A stretch of 64,000 bases of DNA from Litorivicinus sp. GTDB lineage: Bacteria > Pseudomonadota > Gammaproteobacteria > Pseudomonadales > Litorivicinaceae. The notes beneath the pieces were generated by a model. That model made no database searches and had not been told where the DNA came from. It saw only the letters and a list, made by a program, of their open reading frames with translations. The stretch spans positions 372,001 through 436,000 of the forward strand of contig JAGYKJ010000006.1 in NCBI GenBank assembly GCA_018401755.1, read 5' to 3'. This document shows, piece after piece, positions 1 to 10,956 of this stretch (the first letter of the stretch is position 1; the number at the start of each line of letters is the position of its first letter). Made by a program: the position numbers and the translations under genes.

Positions 1-99
1 CTCTCGCAATTACCAGTTGTTGGTCGGGCGTTTCAGACGCGAGAACGTCGTGCGGTGAAGTCAGAACTGTTACTCTTTATCACACCTCGTTTATTGTGA
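1..99 (+). CDS. pilQ: Type IV pilus secretin PilQ, C-terminal end (partial)
   Basis: Only the last 32 codons are in the window, ending at TGA 97-99. The visible residues include PVVGRAF and a final ELLLFITPRLL, which match the end of the secretin domain of PilQ/GspD-type outer-membrane channels. PilQ forms the outer-membrane pore through which type IV pili pass. The gene lies 15 bp upstream of aroK, and pilQ-aroK-aroB is a well known gammaproteobacterial order, which supports the call. The rest of the gene and its pil operon are outside the window. Confidence 0.85.
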   Translation, partial: LSQLPVVGRAFQTRERRAVKSELLLFITPRLL

Positions 100-114
100 T
101 GTAAGGATCCATGC

Positions 115-645
115 ATGCATGCCCTACCGACGTTGTTTCTCGTTGGCCCAACAGGGGCTGGCAAGACCACAATCGGTCGCATGTTGGCTGCTCGACTCGA
201 GCGGCCATTCATCGATATTGATGAAGAAATCCAAGCCCGTTGTGGATGTGACATTGCGTGGATTTTTGATGTCGAAGGCGAGGCTGGGTTTCGAGAGCGC
301 GAAACCAAGGTGCTCGGTGATGTGATTCTCACGCCTCAGACTGTCATTTCCACAGGGGCTGGGATTGTCTTGTCGCCCGCGAATCGCGCACTGCTCTCAC
401 CGCATCGTAATCAGGTGATTTGGCTCAAGGTGGATCTCAAAACGCAGTTGCAACGGTTAAAGCAAGATCGCACGCGTCCGCTCCTGCAAGTACCCGGGTT
501 GGAGCAGCGATTGACGGAAATGGCATCGGTTCGGGAGCCTTTCTATGCCAACGTTGCTGGCCTTCATATCACGACTGGGAAGTCTGGTCCGCAAAGTATC
601 GTGAACCACATTTTGGATGCATTAGCGGAGACGCAATCACCGTGA
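115..645 (+). CDS. aroK: Shikimate kinase
   Basis: This 176-residue enzyme phosphorylates shikimate at the 3-hydroxyl in the chorismate pathway in the cytoplasm. The P-loop GPTGAGKT is at residues 11-18, the shikimate-binding DID at 34-36 and the binding arginine in GFRER near residue 60. The lid arginine is in QDRTRP. The usual substrate-binding GGG motif reads GAG (residues 81-83), which is unusual. ATG also occurs at 111 and 119; 115 is in frame with the family N-terminus and lies after AAGGA at 103-107. The stop overlaps the aroB start (GTGA), so the two are translationally coupled. Confidence 0.95.
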   Translation: MHALPTLFLVGPTGAGKTTIGRMLAARLERPFIDIDEEIQARCGCDIAWIFDVEGEAGFRERETKVLGDVILTPQTVISTGAGIVLSPANRALLSPHRNQVIWLKVDLKTQLQRLKQDRTRPLLQVPGLEQRLTEMASVREPFYANVAGLHITTGKSGPQSIVNHILDALAETQSP

Positions 646-1721
646 AGACATTGCAGGTCGCGCTCGGTGCGCGAAGCTATCCCATTTATATTGGGCCAGG
701 CGCAATGGGCCTGCCTGAATTGGCTGAGCATATTGCCGGGACTGAGGTGTTGCTGGTGACCAATACCACGGTGGGGCCACTGTATGCCGATCAACTCTGC
801 GCGGCCTTGTCGGGATATCGCCTAGAGCGAGTGACTCTGCCTGATGGTGAAGCCTATAAAACCTTGGACGCATTGATGCCCATTTTTGATGCAGCCTTAA
901 CCGCTCGGTTTGGGCGTCGGCTCACTGTGGTGGCGCTCGGTGGCGGAGTCATTGGTGATATGGCTGGATTTGCAGCAGCATCCTATCAACGAGGCGTCCC
1001 ATTTATTCAGATTCCGACGACGTTATTGTCTCAAGTGGACTCATCTGTGGGTGGGAAAACGGGCGTGAATCACCCGTTGGGCAAGAACATGATTGGTGCG
1101 TTTTACCAGCCAAAGGCCGTCTTTGCAGATACTGCCGTGCTTGCAACATTACCGCCCCGCGAGCTGTCTGCCGGTCTCGCCGAGGTCATCAAGTATGGGC
1201 TTCTGGGTGATCGTCTATTTTTGGCATGGATTGAGACGCACTTGGCTGCACTGATGGCCTTGGATGCAGACCTCATGGCGGATGCAATCGCACAGTGTTG
1301 CGCAATGAAGGCTGCGATCGTCGCTGACGATGAGCGCGAGGCTGGCGGTCGCGCCTTACTGAATTTAGGCCACACCTTTGGGCATGCGATTGAAGCGCAT
1401 CAGGGCTATGGCTCTTGGTTACACGGCGAGGCCGTTGCAGTGGGTTTGATCATGGCAGCGCATTGCTCGGCTGAGCTTGGACTGTTGTCGCTCGATGATG
1501 TGTCACGGGTGACTCGCCTGTGTGCCCTAGCCGGGCTGCCAACGCAGCCCCCCAAAGGGATGCGCCCAGGCGACTTTCTCACCCACATGGCTGTCGATAA
1601 GAAGAACCAAGACGGCAGACTGCGTTTGATTTTGATGCGGCAGTTGGGTGATGCCTATATCGAGGACGCAGTGAATGAGCGGGCATTGATGGCCACTCTT
1701 GAGGGCTCATGTTGCGTTTAG
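642..1721 (+). CDS. aroB: 3-dehydroquinate synthase
   Basis: This 359-residue protein has the family's usual length. It converts DAHP to 3-dehydroquinate, the second step of aromatic amino acid synthesis, using NAD and a divalent metal. The NAD-binding GGGVIGD motif and the metal histidines in NLGHTFGHAIE and LHGEAVAVG are present. The open frame extends upstream to 420, but the GTG at 642 gives the correct N-terminus (MKTLQVALG) and overlaps the aroK stop by four bases. The 3' end overlaps the next gene by 13 bp. It forms an operon with aroK and the DamX-like gene. Confidence 0.95.
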   Translation: MKTLQVALGARSYPIYIGPGAMGLPELAEHIAGTEVLLVTNTTVGPLYADQLCAALSGYRLERVTLPDGEAYKTLDALMPIFDAALTARFGRRLTVVALGGGVIGDMAGFAAASYQRGVPFIQIPTTLLSQVDSSVGGKTGVNHPLGKNMIGAFYQPKAVFADTAVLATLPPRELSAGLAEVIKYGLLGDRLFLAWIETHLAALMALDADLMADAIAQCCAMKAAIVADDEREAGGRALLNLGHTFGHAIEAHQGYGSWLHGEAVAVGLIMAAHCSAELGLLSLDDVSRVTRLCALAGLPTQPPKGMRPGDFLTHMAVDKKNQDGRLRLILMRQLGDAYIEDAVNERALMATLEGSCCV

Positions 1722-2488
1722 TGCCCTCGCAGCAAGCCGCGCTTGGTCGCTTAGAGACTGCGTTGCAACGGGGTGTTTCTTGGCTCGCGCTGGTTGCGCC
1801 GTCTCAGTCTGGTAAGAGTACCGTGCTCGCCCACTGGCCCGGAGCTCTGGGTGCCAACTGGTTACACCTCAATGCACGCTCGATCGCCTGTCCCGAAGAT
1901 CTTGTTGCCGCTTGTTTGCAGCGTTGGCCTTCATCACATGCTCGAATTGATGAATTGGGTTGGAAGACCCAATTGACGCAGTTACAGCCGCCGGAGTGCA
2001 GTGGGTTGCCCATGCTAGTCATTGATGATGCTGAGCAGCTTGATGATGTTGTCCTTACTGTCCTATCCGCGATGGCGAGTGGTGGCTATGGTGCGGGATG
2101 GTCGATCTTATTGGTGGGGGCCTTGAGTTTGGGTGTGCGTTTGGCCAGTGCGTGCCCCGAATCTGTGAGTCCGACCACTGTTCGTTTGCCTCCTTGGGAT
2201 GAGCGAGACCTCCAGATGGCCTGTCCTGAGATGATGTCACTCCCCGAGACACTTCGCGTAGAGCGAGTCACAGCGCATCTCGAATCAAGCATTCCTCAGC
2301 GTCTCGCAGCCCTTCGTGAGCCAGTTCCTGAGACGCCACTGGCCGCGCCTGAACCCATGCGAAAACCCTTCTGGCGTCGCCATTGGGTTTGGTTCATAGT
2401 CAGTGCTGCCTTGGTGATGGCTGCGATCGTAGTGATGACATCAACCCCTCTGTGGTCATGGAGTCGCAGCGGGTCCCCATCCCAATGA
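1709..2488 (+). CDS. DamX-like AAA ATPase with C-terminal membrane anchor, no SPOR domain
   Basis: This 259-residue protein lies at the damX position, after aroB and before gltB. Residues 1-210 resemble the ExeA/DamX-type P-loop ATPase. The Walker A-like stretch is APSQSGKST (its first glycine is replaced by alanine) and the Walker B is MLVIDDAEQ. A single hydrophobic segment follows a basic FWRRHW stretch at about residues 224-246, and the protein ends soon after it. Family members normally continue with a long linker and a peptidoglycan-binding SPOR domain involved in septation; none is found here or in the following 215 bp in any frame. The septal role is therefore uncertain. Confidence 0.7.
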   Translation: MLRLVPSQQAALGRLETALQRGVSWLALVAPSQSGKSTVLAHWPGALGANWLHLNARSIACPEDLVAACLQRWPSSHARIDELGWKTQLTQLQPPECSGLPMLVIDDAEQLDDVVLTVLSAMASGGYGAGWSILLVGALSLGVRLASACPESVSPTTVRLPPWDERDLQMACPEMMSLPETLRVERVTAHLESSIPQRLAALREPVPETPLAAPEPMRKPFWRRHWVWFIVSAALVMAAIVVMTSTPLWSWSRSGSPSQ

Positions 2489-2518
2489 CGTCTCAATAGG
2501 TGTCGTTGACAACAGAAG

Positions 2519-2548
2519 TTGCCTGAACTTTGCCTCAATTTGTATACT
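2519..2548 (+). promoter_or_regulatory. Candidate sigma-70 promoter for gltBD-hemE
   Basis: A TTGCCT -35 box at 2519-2524 and a TATACT -10 box at 2543-2548 are separated by 18 bp in the 215-bp gap before gltB. A TTGACA hexamer at 2506-2511 lies just upstream but has no well-placed -10 box. This is a sequence-only prediction. Confidence 0.45.
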
Positions 2549-2703
2549 GCGTGGCCGTTTTGCGCCGGGACCGGGTTCTGTGGGCCCGCAAGCCGCGTTG
2601 AGACGAGCACTGGCTCAGATGCTTGCTCAGAATTTAGTCGGGTGAAATACACTCGAAAGTGACGAATTTGCGCTATTCCGCGCACGATTATCGGGAAAAT
2701 TGA

Positions 2704-5700
2704 ATGATCAAAGGCCTCTATACTCCAGGTGAGTTCAAGGACAATTGTGGGTTTGGATTAATTGCCCACTGCGAAGGATCGCCAAGTCATGACCTATTGC
2801 AGACTGCGATTACCGCGTTGACCTGTATGACTCATCGCGGGGGTATTGCTGCGGATGGAAAAACCGGGGATGGCTGTGGGTTGCTGCTGCAAATGCCTGA
2901 CGCCTTCATGCGCGATGCCTGTCGAGCTGCAACCGGTCAAGCGCCGGATGCTTTATTCGCTGTAGGCATGGTGTTTATGCCATTAGAAGCTGAGGCACAA
3001 CACGCTGCCCGGGCTGCGATCGAGACGGTCATCGCGGCGCGTGGACTCACAGTCATTGGGTGGCGCGATGTCCCGACTGACCCAACCAATCTTGGACCGA
3101 TTGCGCTGGGTAATATGCCGGCATTTCAGCAGGTATTTGTTGGACCAGGTACCCTCGGACAAGAGGCTTTCGACCGCGAGCTATTCATGGCGGCGCGATT
3201 GGTTGAGCAAGCGCTATCGGATTCTCCTGAGTTTTATTTGTGCTCATTGTCTCGCCGCGTGGTGTCGTATAAAGGCTTGATGATGCCTGTCGATCTGCCG
3301 AATTTTTATCCAGATCTGGGTAATCCAGAGATGACCACTGCGATTTGCGTATTCCATCAACGATTCTCGACCAATACATTACCGCGCTGGCCGCTCGCGC
3401 AGCCTTTCCGCTTATTGGCGCACAATGGTGAGATCAACACGATCGCAGGGAATCGCAATTGGTCAAAGGCGCGTGGACATCTGTTCAAGAGCCCGCAGTT
3501 ACCCGATGTCGATCAAATTTTGCCCTTGGTGAATACCACTGGGTCAGATTCTTCGTCGCTCGATAATATGCTCGAGGTGCTGTGCGCCGGCGGAATGGAT
3601 ATGTTTCGGGCGATTCGGATGCTCATTCCGCCCGCTTGGCAGAATGTCGAGGACATGGATGCCGATTTACGGGCGTTTTATGAATACAACTCGATGCACA
3701 TGGAGCCATGGGATGGTCCTGCTGGAATCGTCCTCACCGATGGCCGTTATGCCTGCTGTTTGCTGGATCGAAACGGATTGCGTCCTGCGCGTTGGGTGAA
3801 GACGCGAAATGGCTTCTTTACGATTGCCTCAGAAATCGGAACTTGGAACTATGCGCCCGAAGATGTCATTGCCAAAGGCCGCGTGGGTCCTGGCGAAGTC
3901 CTGGCGATCGATACCGAAACCGGAGAGGTGCTGAGCACCGAGGTGATTGATACTGCCTTAAAATCCCGCCAGCCCTATAAAAAATGGTTGCGCGAGAAGA
4001 CCATTCGCATTGAAAGCGATTTGCGCGATGAGTTCTCGAATTTAGCGCCGGTGACCGATGAGGGATTGGCGCCCTATTTGAAGTTATTCACCCTGTCTTC
4101 CGAGGAGCGGGAGCAGATCATTCGGCCGCTCGCGGAGACTGGCCAAGAGGCGGTAGGCTCGATGGGTGACGATACGCCAATGGCTGTGCTCTCAACGCAG
4201 CAGCGGCATATTGCGGATTACTTCCGACAGCAGTTTGCGCAGGTGACAAATCCGCCGATCGACCCATTACGTGAGGCGATCGTGATGAGTCTTGAGACCT
4301 GCTTGGGCAGTGAGCTCAATCCGTTTGAAGAAACTGCAGATCACGCAGAGCGCGTCATTTTGCAGTCTCCGGTTCTGTCGGCTCCGAAGATGGATCGACT
4401 GAAAGCTTTCGATCACCCTGCGTACCGACGGATCCAGATTGAGCTGGCATTCGACCCGGCAGTGGGGCTGAAGCAGGCTGTCGAATCTGTCTGTGACCAG
4501 GCAGTGCAGGCCGTTCGTGATGGTCACGTGCTGTTGATCCTGTCTGATCGCGCGGTGGCGCGTGATCAATGGGTGGTGTCGGCAACCATGGCAACGGGTG
4601 CTGTGCATCACCGTTTGATTCGTGAGGGGCTGCGTTGTGCGGCTAATCTGATCATCGATACCGCCGAGGCGCGTGACCCGCATCATTTTGCGGTCTTGAT
4701 CGGGTTTGGTGCGACCGCGGTCTATCCATATCTCAGCTATCGGGTCATTAATGATCTGGTGGACTCGAATGAACTGATCGGGGATCCCCTGGAACTGCAC
4801 CAGAATTATCGGAAAGGCATCAACAAAGGGTTGCTGAAGATCCTATCGAAGATGGGTATTTCAACTGTCGCCAGCTACCGAGGCGCGCAGTTATTTGAAG
4901 CAATTGGATTGTCGAACGAAGTCGTCGATCTCTGTTTCCGTGGCGTGCAAAGTCGTATTGCGGGTGCGGATTTCAGTGACTTTGAAGTGGATTTAAGCCA
5001 GCGCGCAACCGCAGCGTGGTCGCGCAGGCGTCCGGTACCACAAGGCGGGTTACTGAAGTATATGCATGGTGGCGAGTACCACGCCTATAACCCGGATGTG
5101 GTGCAAACTCTTCAAAATGCGGTGCAAACGGGCTCCTATTCGACCTATCAGCGCTATGCAAAGCTCGTGAATGAGCGTCCAGTGGCCACCTTGCGTGATC
5201 TATTGAACGTCGAGCTCTCTGGAGTGACCCCGATCCCAATTGATCAGGTCGAGCCGATTGAGTCAATTTTAAAGCGGTTTGATTCGGCAGGAATGTCACT
5301 TGGTGCATTGAGCCCGGAAGCCCATGAAGCACTTGCTCAGGGAATGAATGAGCTGGGTGCTCGCTCGAATTCCGGTGAAGGGGGTGAAGATCCTGCGCGC
5401 TACGGCACGATTCGGATGTCGAAGATTAAGCAGGTGGCCTCTGGGCGCTTTGGCGTCACCCCGTCCTATTTGGTCAATGCGGAAGTGTTGCAGATCAAGA
5501 TTGCACAGGGTGCGAAGCCTGGAGAGGGGGGGCAGCTTCCGGGAGGTAAGGTTAATCAGTTGATTGCGCGACTGCGTTATTCGGTACCTGGAGTGACCCT
5601 GATTTCACCGCCGCCGCACCATGACATTTATTCCATTGAAGATTTGGCGCAGCTGATTTTTGACTTAAAGCAGGTCAATCCGAAGGCATTGGTCAGTGTG

Positions 5701-7152
5701 AAACTGGTCAGTGAGCCCGGTGTCGGTACCATCGCTGCTGGCGTGGCCAAGGCGTATGCCGATTTGATTACGATCTCTGGCTACGACGGTGGAACCGCTG
5801 CAAGTCCGTTGACGTCAATCAAGTATGCGGGATCGCCCTGGGAACTAGGCTTGGCGGAAGCCCATCAGGCGCTTCGAGCGAATGATCTGCGTGGCAAGGT
5901 GCGGCTGCAAACTGATGGTGGGCTGAAGACTGGTTTGGATGTGATCAAGGCAGCCATCCTGGGCGCCGAGAGTTTCGGCTTTGGGACAGCGCCGATGGTG
6001 GCGATGGGATGCAAGTACTTGCGTATTTGCCATCTCAACAACTGTGCGACCGGGGTCGCCACGCAGAACGACTATCTGCGAGAGCAACATTTCCGTGGCA
6101 CGGTAGAAATGATCAAGCACTTCTTCACCTTTGTGGCGGAAGAGACGCGTGAATGGATGGCGCGATTGGGTGTTTCGACAATCCCAGAGTTGGTGGGTCG
6201 AACCGATTTGTTGACGCAAGTGGGCGGTCGGTCGCAGAAGCAGTCGAAGTTGGATTTCAGTGCGCTGCTGTATCAGGGTCCTGAGCATGTTGGAAAGCCA
6301 CAGGTGTGCCAGGTCGCGAAAAATGCGCCCTATGATGAAGGCCTGTTGAATCAGCGGATGGTTGCGGATTCGTCGGGCGCACTTGAAGACGGTGAGGGAG
6401 CATCCCTGACCTATCGTGTGACCAACTGCGATCGCTCGGTGGGGGCCACGTTGTCTGGCGCCTTGGCGTTGCGATTTGGCGCATCCGGTCCTGACAAACC
6501 GATTCGGATTGCCTTAGAGGGAACTGCGGGCCAGTCCTTTGGGGTGTTCAATGCCGCTGGCCTCGAAATGGACCTTGAGGGAGATGCCAACGATTATGTC
6601 GGCAAGGGCATGGCAGGTGGGCGTCTGGTCATCCGACCACCAAAAGTCTCGACCTTCGCATCGGAAGAGACCGCAATCATTGGCAATACCTGCCTCTATG
6701 GGGCGACTGGTGGGACTCTCTATGCGGCAGGCTGTGCGGGTGAACGCTTTGCTGTTCGTAACTCAGGCGCCACCGCTGTTGTTGAGGGTGCCGGCGATCA
6801 TTGTTGCGAATACATGACTGGCGGTCTGGTGGTTGTCTTGGGCGAAACGGGACGGAACTTTGGCGCAGGGATGACCGGCGGGTTTGCCTATGTCTTGGAT
6901 CTCTCCCGAACCTTTGTTGATCGGTATAACCATGAGTTAGTCGAGATTACGCGGATCGCCACAGAGCACACTGAACAGTACCGCGCGCATTTGCGTGGCC
7001 ATCTGGAGCGGTATGTTAAGGCCACCGAGAGTGCGTGGGGACGCACGATTTTGGATGATTATGAATCCTATGTGGGACGTTTCTGGCTGGTGAAGCCGAA
7101 GGCTGCAAACTTGACCAGTTTGCTCACCACATCACGTGCGGATGCACAGTAA
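2704..7152 (+). CDS. gltB: Glutamate synthase (NADPH) large subunit
   Basis: The 1482-residue alpha subunit of GOGAT hydrolyses glutamine and makes two glutamates from glutamine and 2-oxoglutarate. The class-II glutamine amidotransferase nucleophile is Cys15, after a 14-residue propeptide (DNCGFG). The FMN-binding synthase domain occupies roughly residues 800-1200, and the 3Fe-4S ligands are Cys1103, Cys1109 and Cys1114 in a CxxxxxCxxxxC pattern. The C-terminal beta-helix is rich in glycine. The gene is full length and in frame throughout. gltD follows after 9 bp. Together with glnK-amtB it gives the window a complete ammonium-assimilation theme. Confidence 0.97.
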   Translation: MIKGLYTPGEFKDNCGFGLIAHCEGSPSHDLLQTAITALTCMTHRGGIAADGKTGDGCGLLLQMPDAFMRDACRAATGQAPDALFAVGMVFMPLEAEAQHAARAAIETVIAARGLTVIGWRDVPTDPTNLGPIALGNMPAFQQVFVGPGTLGQEAFDRELFMAARLVEQALSDSPEFYLCSLSRRVVSYKGLMMPVDLPNFYPDLGNPEMTTAICVFHQRFSTNTLPRWPLAQPFRLLAHNGEINTIAGNRNWSKARGHLFKSPQLPDVDQILPLVNTTGSDSSSLDNMLEVLCAGGMDMFRAIRMLIPPAWQNVEDMDADLRAFYEYNSMHMEPWDGPAGIVLTDGRYACCLLDRNGLRPARWVKTRNGFFTIASEIGTWNYAPEDVIAKGRVGPGEVLAIDTETGEVLSTEVIDTALKSRQPYKKWLREKTIRIESDLRDEFSNLAPVTDEGLAPYLKLFTLSSEEREQIIRPLAETGQEAVGSMGDDTPMAVLSTQQRHIADYFRQQFAQVTNPPIDPLREAIVMSLETCLGSELNPFEETADHAERVILQSPVLSAPKMDRLKAFDHPAYRRIQIELAFDPAVGLKQAVESVCDQAVQAVRDGHVLLILSDRAVARDQWVVSATMATGAVHHRLIREGLRCAANLIIDTAEARDPHHFAVLIGFGATAVYPYLSYRVINDLVDSNELIGDPLELHQNYRKGINKGLLKILSKMGISTVASYRGAQLFEAIGLSNEVVDLCFRGVQSRIAGADFSDFEVDLSQRATAAWSRRRPVPQGGLLKYMHGGEYHAYNPDVVQTLQNAVQTGSYSTYQRYAKLVNERPVATLRDLLNVELSGVTPIPIDQVEPIESILKRFDSAGMSLGALSPEAHEALAQGMNELGARSNSGEGGEDPARYGTIRMSKIKQVASGRFGVTPSYLVNAEVLQIKIAQGAKPGEGGQLPGGKVNQLIARLRYSVPGVTLISPPPHHDIYSIEDLAQLIFDLKQVNPKALVSVKLVSEPGVGTIAAGVAKAYADLITISGYDGGTAASPLTSIKYAGSPWELGLAEAHQALRANDLRGKVRLQTDGGLKTGLDVIKAAILGAESFGFGTAPMVAMGCKYLRICHLNNCATGVATQNDYLREQHFRGTVEMIKHFFTFVAEETREWMARLGVSTIPELVGRTDLLTQVGGRSQKQSKLDFSALLYQGPEHVGKPQVCQVAKNAPYDEGLLNQRMVADSSGALEDGEGASLTYRVTNCDRSVGATLSGALALRFGASGPDKPIRIALEGTAGQSFGVFNAAGLEMDLEGDANDYVGKGMAGGRLVIRPPKVSTFASEETAIIGNTCLYGATGGTLYAAGCAGERFAVRNSGATAVVEGAGDHCCEYMTGGLVVVLGETGRNFGAGMTGGFAYVLDLSRTFVDRYNHELVEITRIATEHTEQYRAHLRGHLERYVKATESAWGRTILDDYESYVGRFWLVKPKAANLTSLLTTSRADAQ

Positions 7153-8582
<1,430 letters not shown>

Positions 8583-8583
<1 letters not shown>

Positions 8584-9656
8584 TGATCGGGTTGAAGAAC
8601 GATCGTTTTTTGCGTGCCTTGGCGCGCCAGCCGGTCGATCAAACGCCGATCTGGATGATGCGTCAAGCAGGTCGGTATCTGCCTGAGTACCGACAGACGC
8701 GGGCACAAGCCGGCGACTTTATGGCGCTTTGTACCAATCCGAGCTTGGCCTGTGAGGTGACGCTTCAACCCTTGGATCGGTATCCATTGGATGCGGCGAT
8801 CCTGTTCTCCGATATTTTAACGATCCCTGATGCAATGGGTCTTGGGCTCTATTTTGAGGCAGGTGAAGGCCCCCGTTTTCAGCGCCCTATCCGCACTCGG
8901 GCGGCCATTGATGCCTTGCCGGTTCCGTCGATGGCTGATGCCCTGGATTACGTAATGAAAGCCGTCACCACCATTCGGTCGGCGCTGAACGGTCGGGTCC
9001 CGTTGATTGGGTTTTCGGGAAGTCCTTGGACTTTGGCGACCTACATGATTGAAGGTGGCGGAAGCAAAGAGTATCGCTACGCGAAGGGATTGATGTATTC
9101 CGATCCCGATGCGTTGCACGTGTTGTTATCCAAGCTGGCCGATGCGGTCACCGATTACCTGAATGCGCAAATCGCAGCCGGTGCGCAGGCTGTACAAATT
9201 TTTGATACCTGGGGTGGTGTCTTAACTGCCCCAGCGTATGACGAGTTTTCATTGGCCTATATGGCGCGGATCGTGAATGGCTTGACGCGAGAGGCTGATG
9301 GACGTCGGGTTCCAGTGATTTTATTTACCAAGGGTGGCGGTGCCTGGCTTGAGCGAATGGCTGATACTGGGTGCGATGCATTGGGATTGGACTGGACTGT
9401 TGATCTGGGTGCGTGCCGACAGCGAGTTGGCGAGCGTGTTGCCTTACAGGGCAATTTAGATCCATCCGTGTTATTTGGCTCGGATGCATTGATCGCGTCA
9501 GAAGTGCATCGATTACTGACTGCCTTTGGTCCACACTGTGGTCATGTCTTTAATTTGGGACACGGCATTAATCAACATGTTGAACCGTCACGTGCCGCCT
9601 CTATGATTGAAGCAGTGCAACGGATCAGCCGGGAAATTCATGCCGGTGGTAATTGA
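8583..9656 (+). CDS. hemE: Uroporphyrinogen decarboxylase
   Basis: This 357-residue enzyme decarboxylates the four acetate groups of uroporphyrinogen III to give coproporphyrinogen III in haem synthesis. The N-terminal signature [16 protein letters not shown] carries the substrate-binding arginines. The second signature [16 protein letters not shown] and the NLGHGI motif near the C-terminus are intact. Its start overlaps the gltD stop. The tolC-like gene begins 10 bp downstream, so the run from gltB to the channel protein may be one transcript. Confidence 0.97.
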
Positions 9657-9666
9657 GGGATAAATC

Positions 9667-10956
9667 ATGTTGAGAGTGTCGATGCTGTTGGGTGGCCTAG
9701 TGGTCTCATCCTGGGGCCTCGCGGATGCACGTGGATTGGCGGAAATCTATCAGCGCGCGCTGGCTGAAGATCCTGCCTTACAGGCGCAGGTTGCGACCTT
9801 AGATCGTGCCAAGGCATTACAACGGCAGACGCAAGGTGGTGACGGATGGTCTGCCAGTGGCCGGCTCGCTGGGACCCAAGCCAACAACCTGGCAACCGAT
9901 GCAAACACCCGGACGGGCGCGTTGACCGTGACCGTCTCTCGACCGATTTATGATCCAGAGTTAGACGCTGCTATTCGGGGTCAAGACGCGTCAACCCGGG
10001 CCTCTGAGGCAAGTTTTACAACCTACTTACAGGGTCACATTGTGACGGTTGCATCCGCATATTTTGCGGTCAAGTCAGCTGAGCAGGATCTTTTGGCTGC
10101 AACAGCGCGGGTTGAGGCGGTGAGCCGCCAACTCGATCAGGCCACAGAGCGTCTGAATGTCGGTATCGGCACACGGGTCGATGTTGATCAGGCCAGGGCT
10201 TCGTTAGATTTGGCGCGTGTTGCGCTGATTTCATCCGAAGTGGCGTTGGATACCGCGCGGGTCGATCTGGGCCGGTTATTGGCTGAAGAGCCTGGCCCAT
10301 TAAAGGGTTTGGCTCCTGAATTTGTCGCTGACATGCACCGTTCCGTCCCAACCGATGTGATGGCGTTGGTGGACTCGCATCCTGCGGTTGTCGCCAAGCA
10401 GGAGAGTCTGGCGGCCGCCTTTGCAGATTTGGATGAAGCCAAGGCAGTGGATGGTCCCGATGTCAGCGTCTCGTCGGTATTTAGCTTGTCAGATACCTGG
10501 GGGTCGAGTTCAGCAACGGCAACGACGCGATCGAATGCCCTCAGTCTGACCCTGAATGCTCCGATTTGGAGTAATGGGGTCAATGCAGCTCGGATTGAAG
10601 TCGCGATGGCGGCTGTCGACAGCGCACGTGCAAGCCTTGAAAGTGAGACCCGCAAAGCACGTCGTGATATTGAAGTTGCGATTCAAGAATTGCGTGCGAG
10701 TAGCCGGACGGTGGATGCACGCTTGCTATCCATCCGCTCTGCGGCCAGTCGTGTGGAAGCAACTGAGGCTGCTTACTCGGTCGGATCAGGTGATATCGTC
10801 GAAGTGTTGAATGCCAAGGAGTCTTTGATTGCGGCGGAGCGTGATTACACCAAGGCGCGCCATGCACATGTGCTGAATCAGTTACGTTTAGATCAAGCCA
10901 TGGGTGATTTGTCTGAGTCGCGATTGGTGGAACTTGAGAGTGTGCTGATTCCCTGA
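9667..10956 (+). CDS. TolC-family outer membrane efflux protein
   Basis: This 429-residue protein has an N-terminal signal peptide (hydrophobic MLGGLVVSSWG, cleavage near LADA) followed by two repeats of the outer-membrane efflux family. Phrases such as LAEIYQRALAEDPAL near the start and NVGIGTRVDVDQARASL mid-protein are typical of the TolC helical barrel. It would form the outer-membrane exit duct of a type I secretion system or drug pump, but no pump genes are adjacent. It is somewhat shorter than E. coli TolC. A GAGGGA element precedes the ATG. It converges on dnaE2 with no space and no visible terminator. Confidence 0.85.
   Translation: MLRVSMLLGGLVVSSWGLADARGLAEIYQRALAEDPALQAQVATLDRAKALQRQTQGGDGWSASGRLAGTQANNLATDANTRTGALTVTVSRPIYDPELDAAIRGQDASTRASEASFTTYLQGHIVTVASAYFAVKSAEQDLLAATARVEAVSRQLDQATERLNVGIGTRVDVDQARASLDLARVALISSEVALDTARVDLGRLLAEEPGPLKGLAPEFVADMHRSVPTDVMALVDSHPAVVAKQESLAAAFADLDEAKAVDGPDVSVSSVFSLSDTWGSSSATATTRSNALSLTLNAPIWSNGVNAARIEVAMAAVDSARASLESETRKARRDIEVAIQELRASSRTVDARLLSIRSAASRVEATEAAYSVGSGDIVEVLNAKESLIAAERDYTKARHAHVLNQLRLDQAMGDLSESRLVELESVLIP

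Noticed and set aside
4267-4800. 177-codon minus-strand open frame
   Set aside because: It is antisense to the well conserved gltB and shows no domain or ribosome site.
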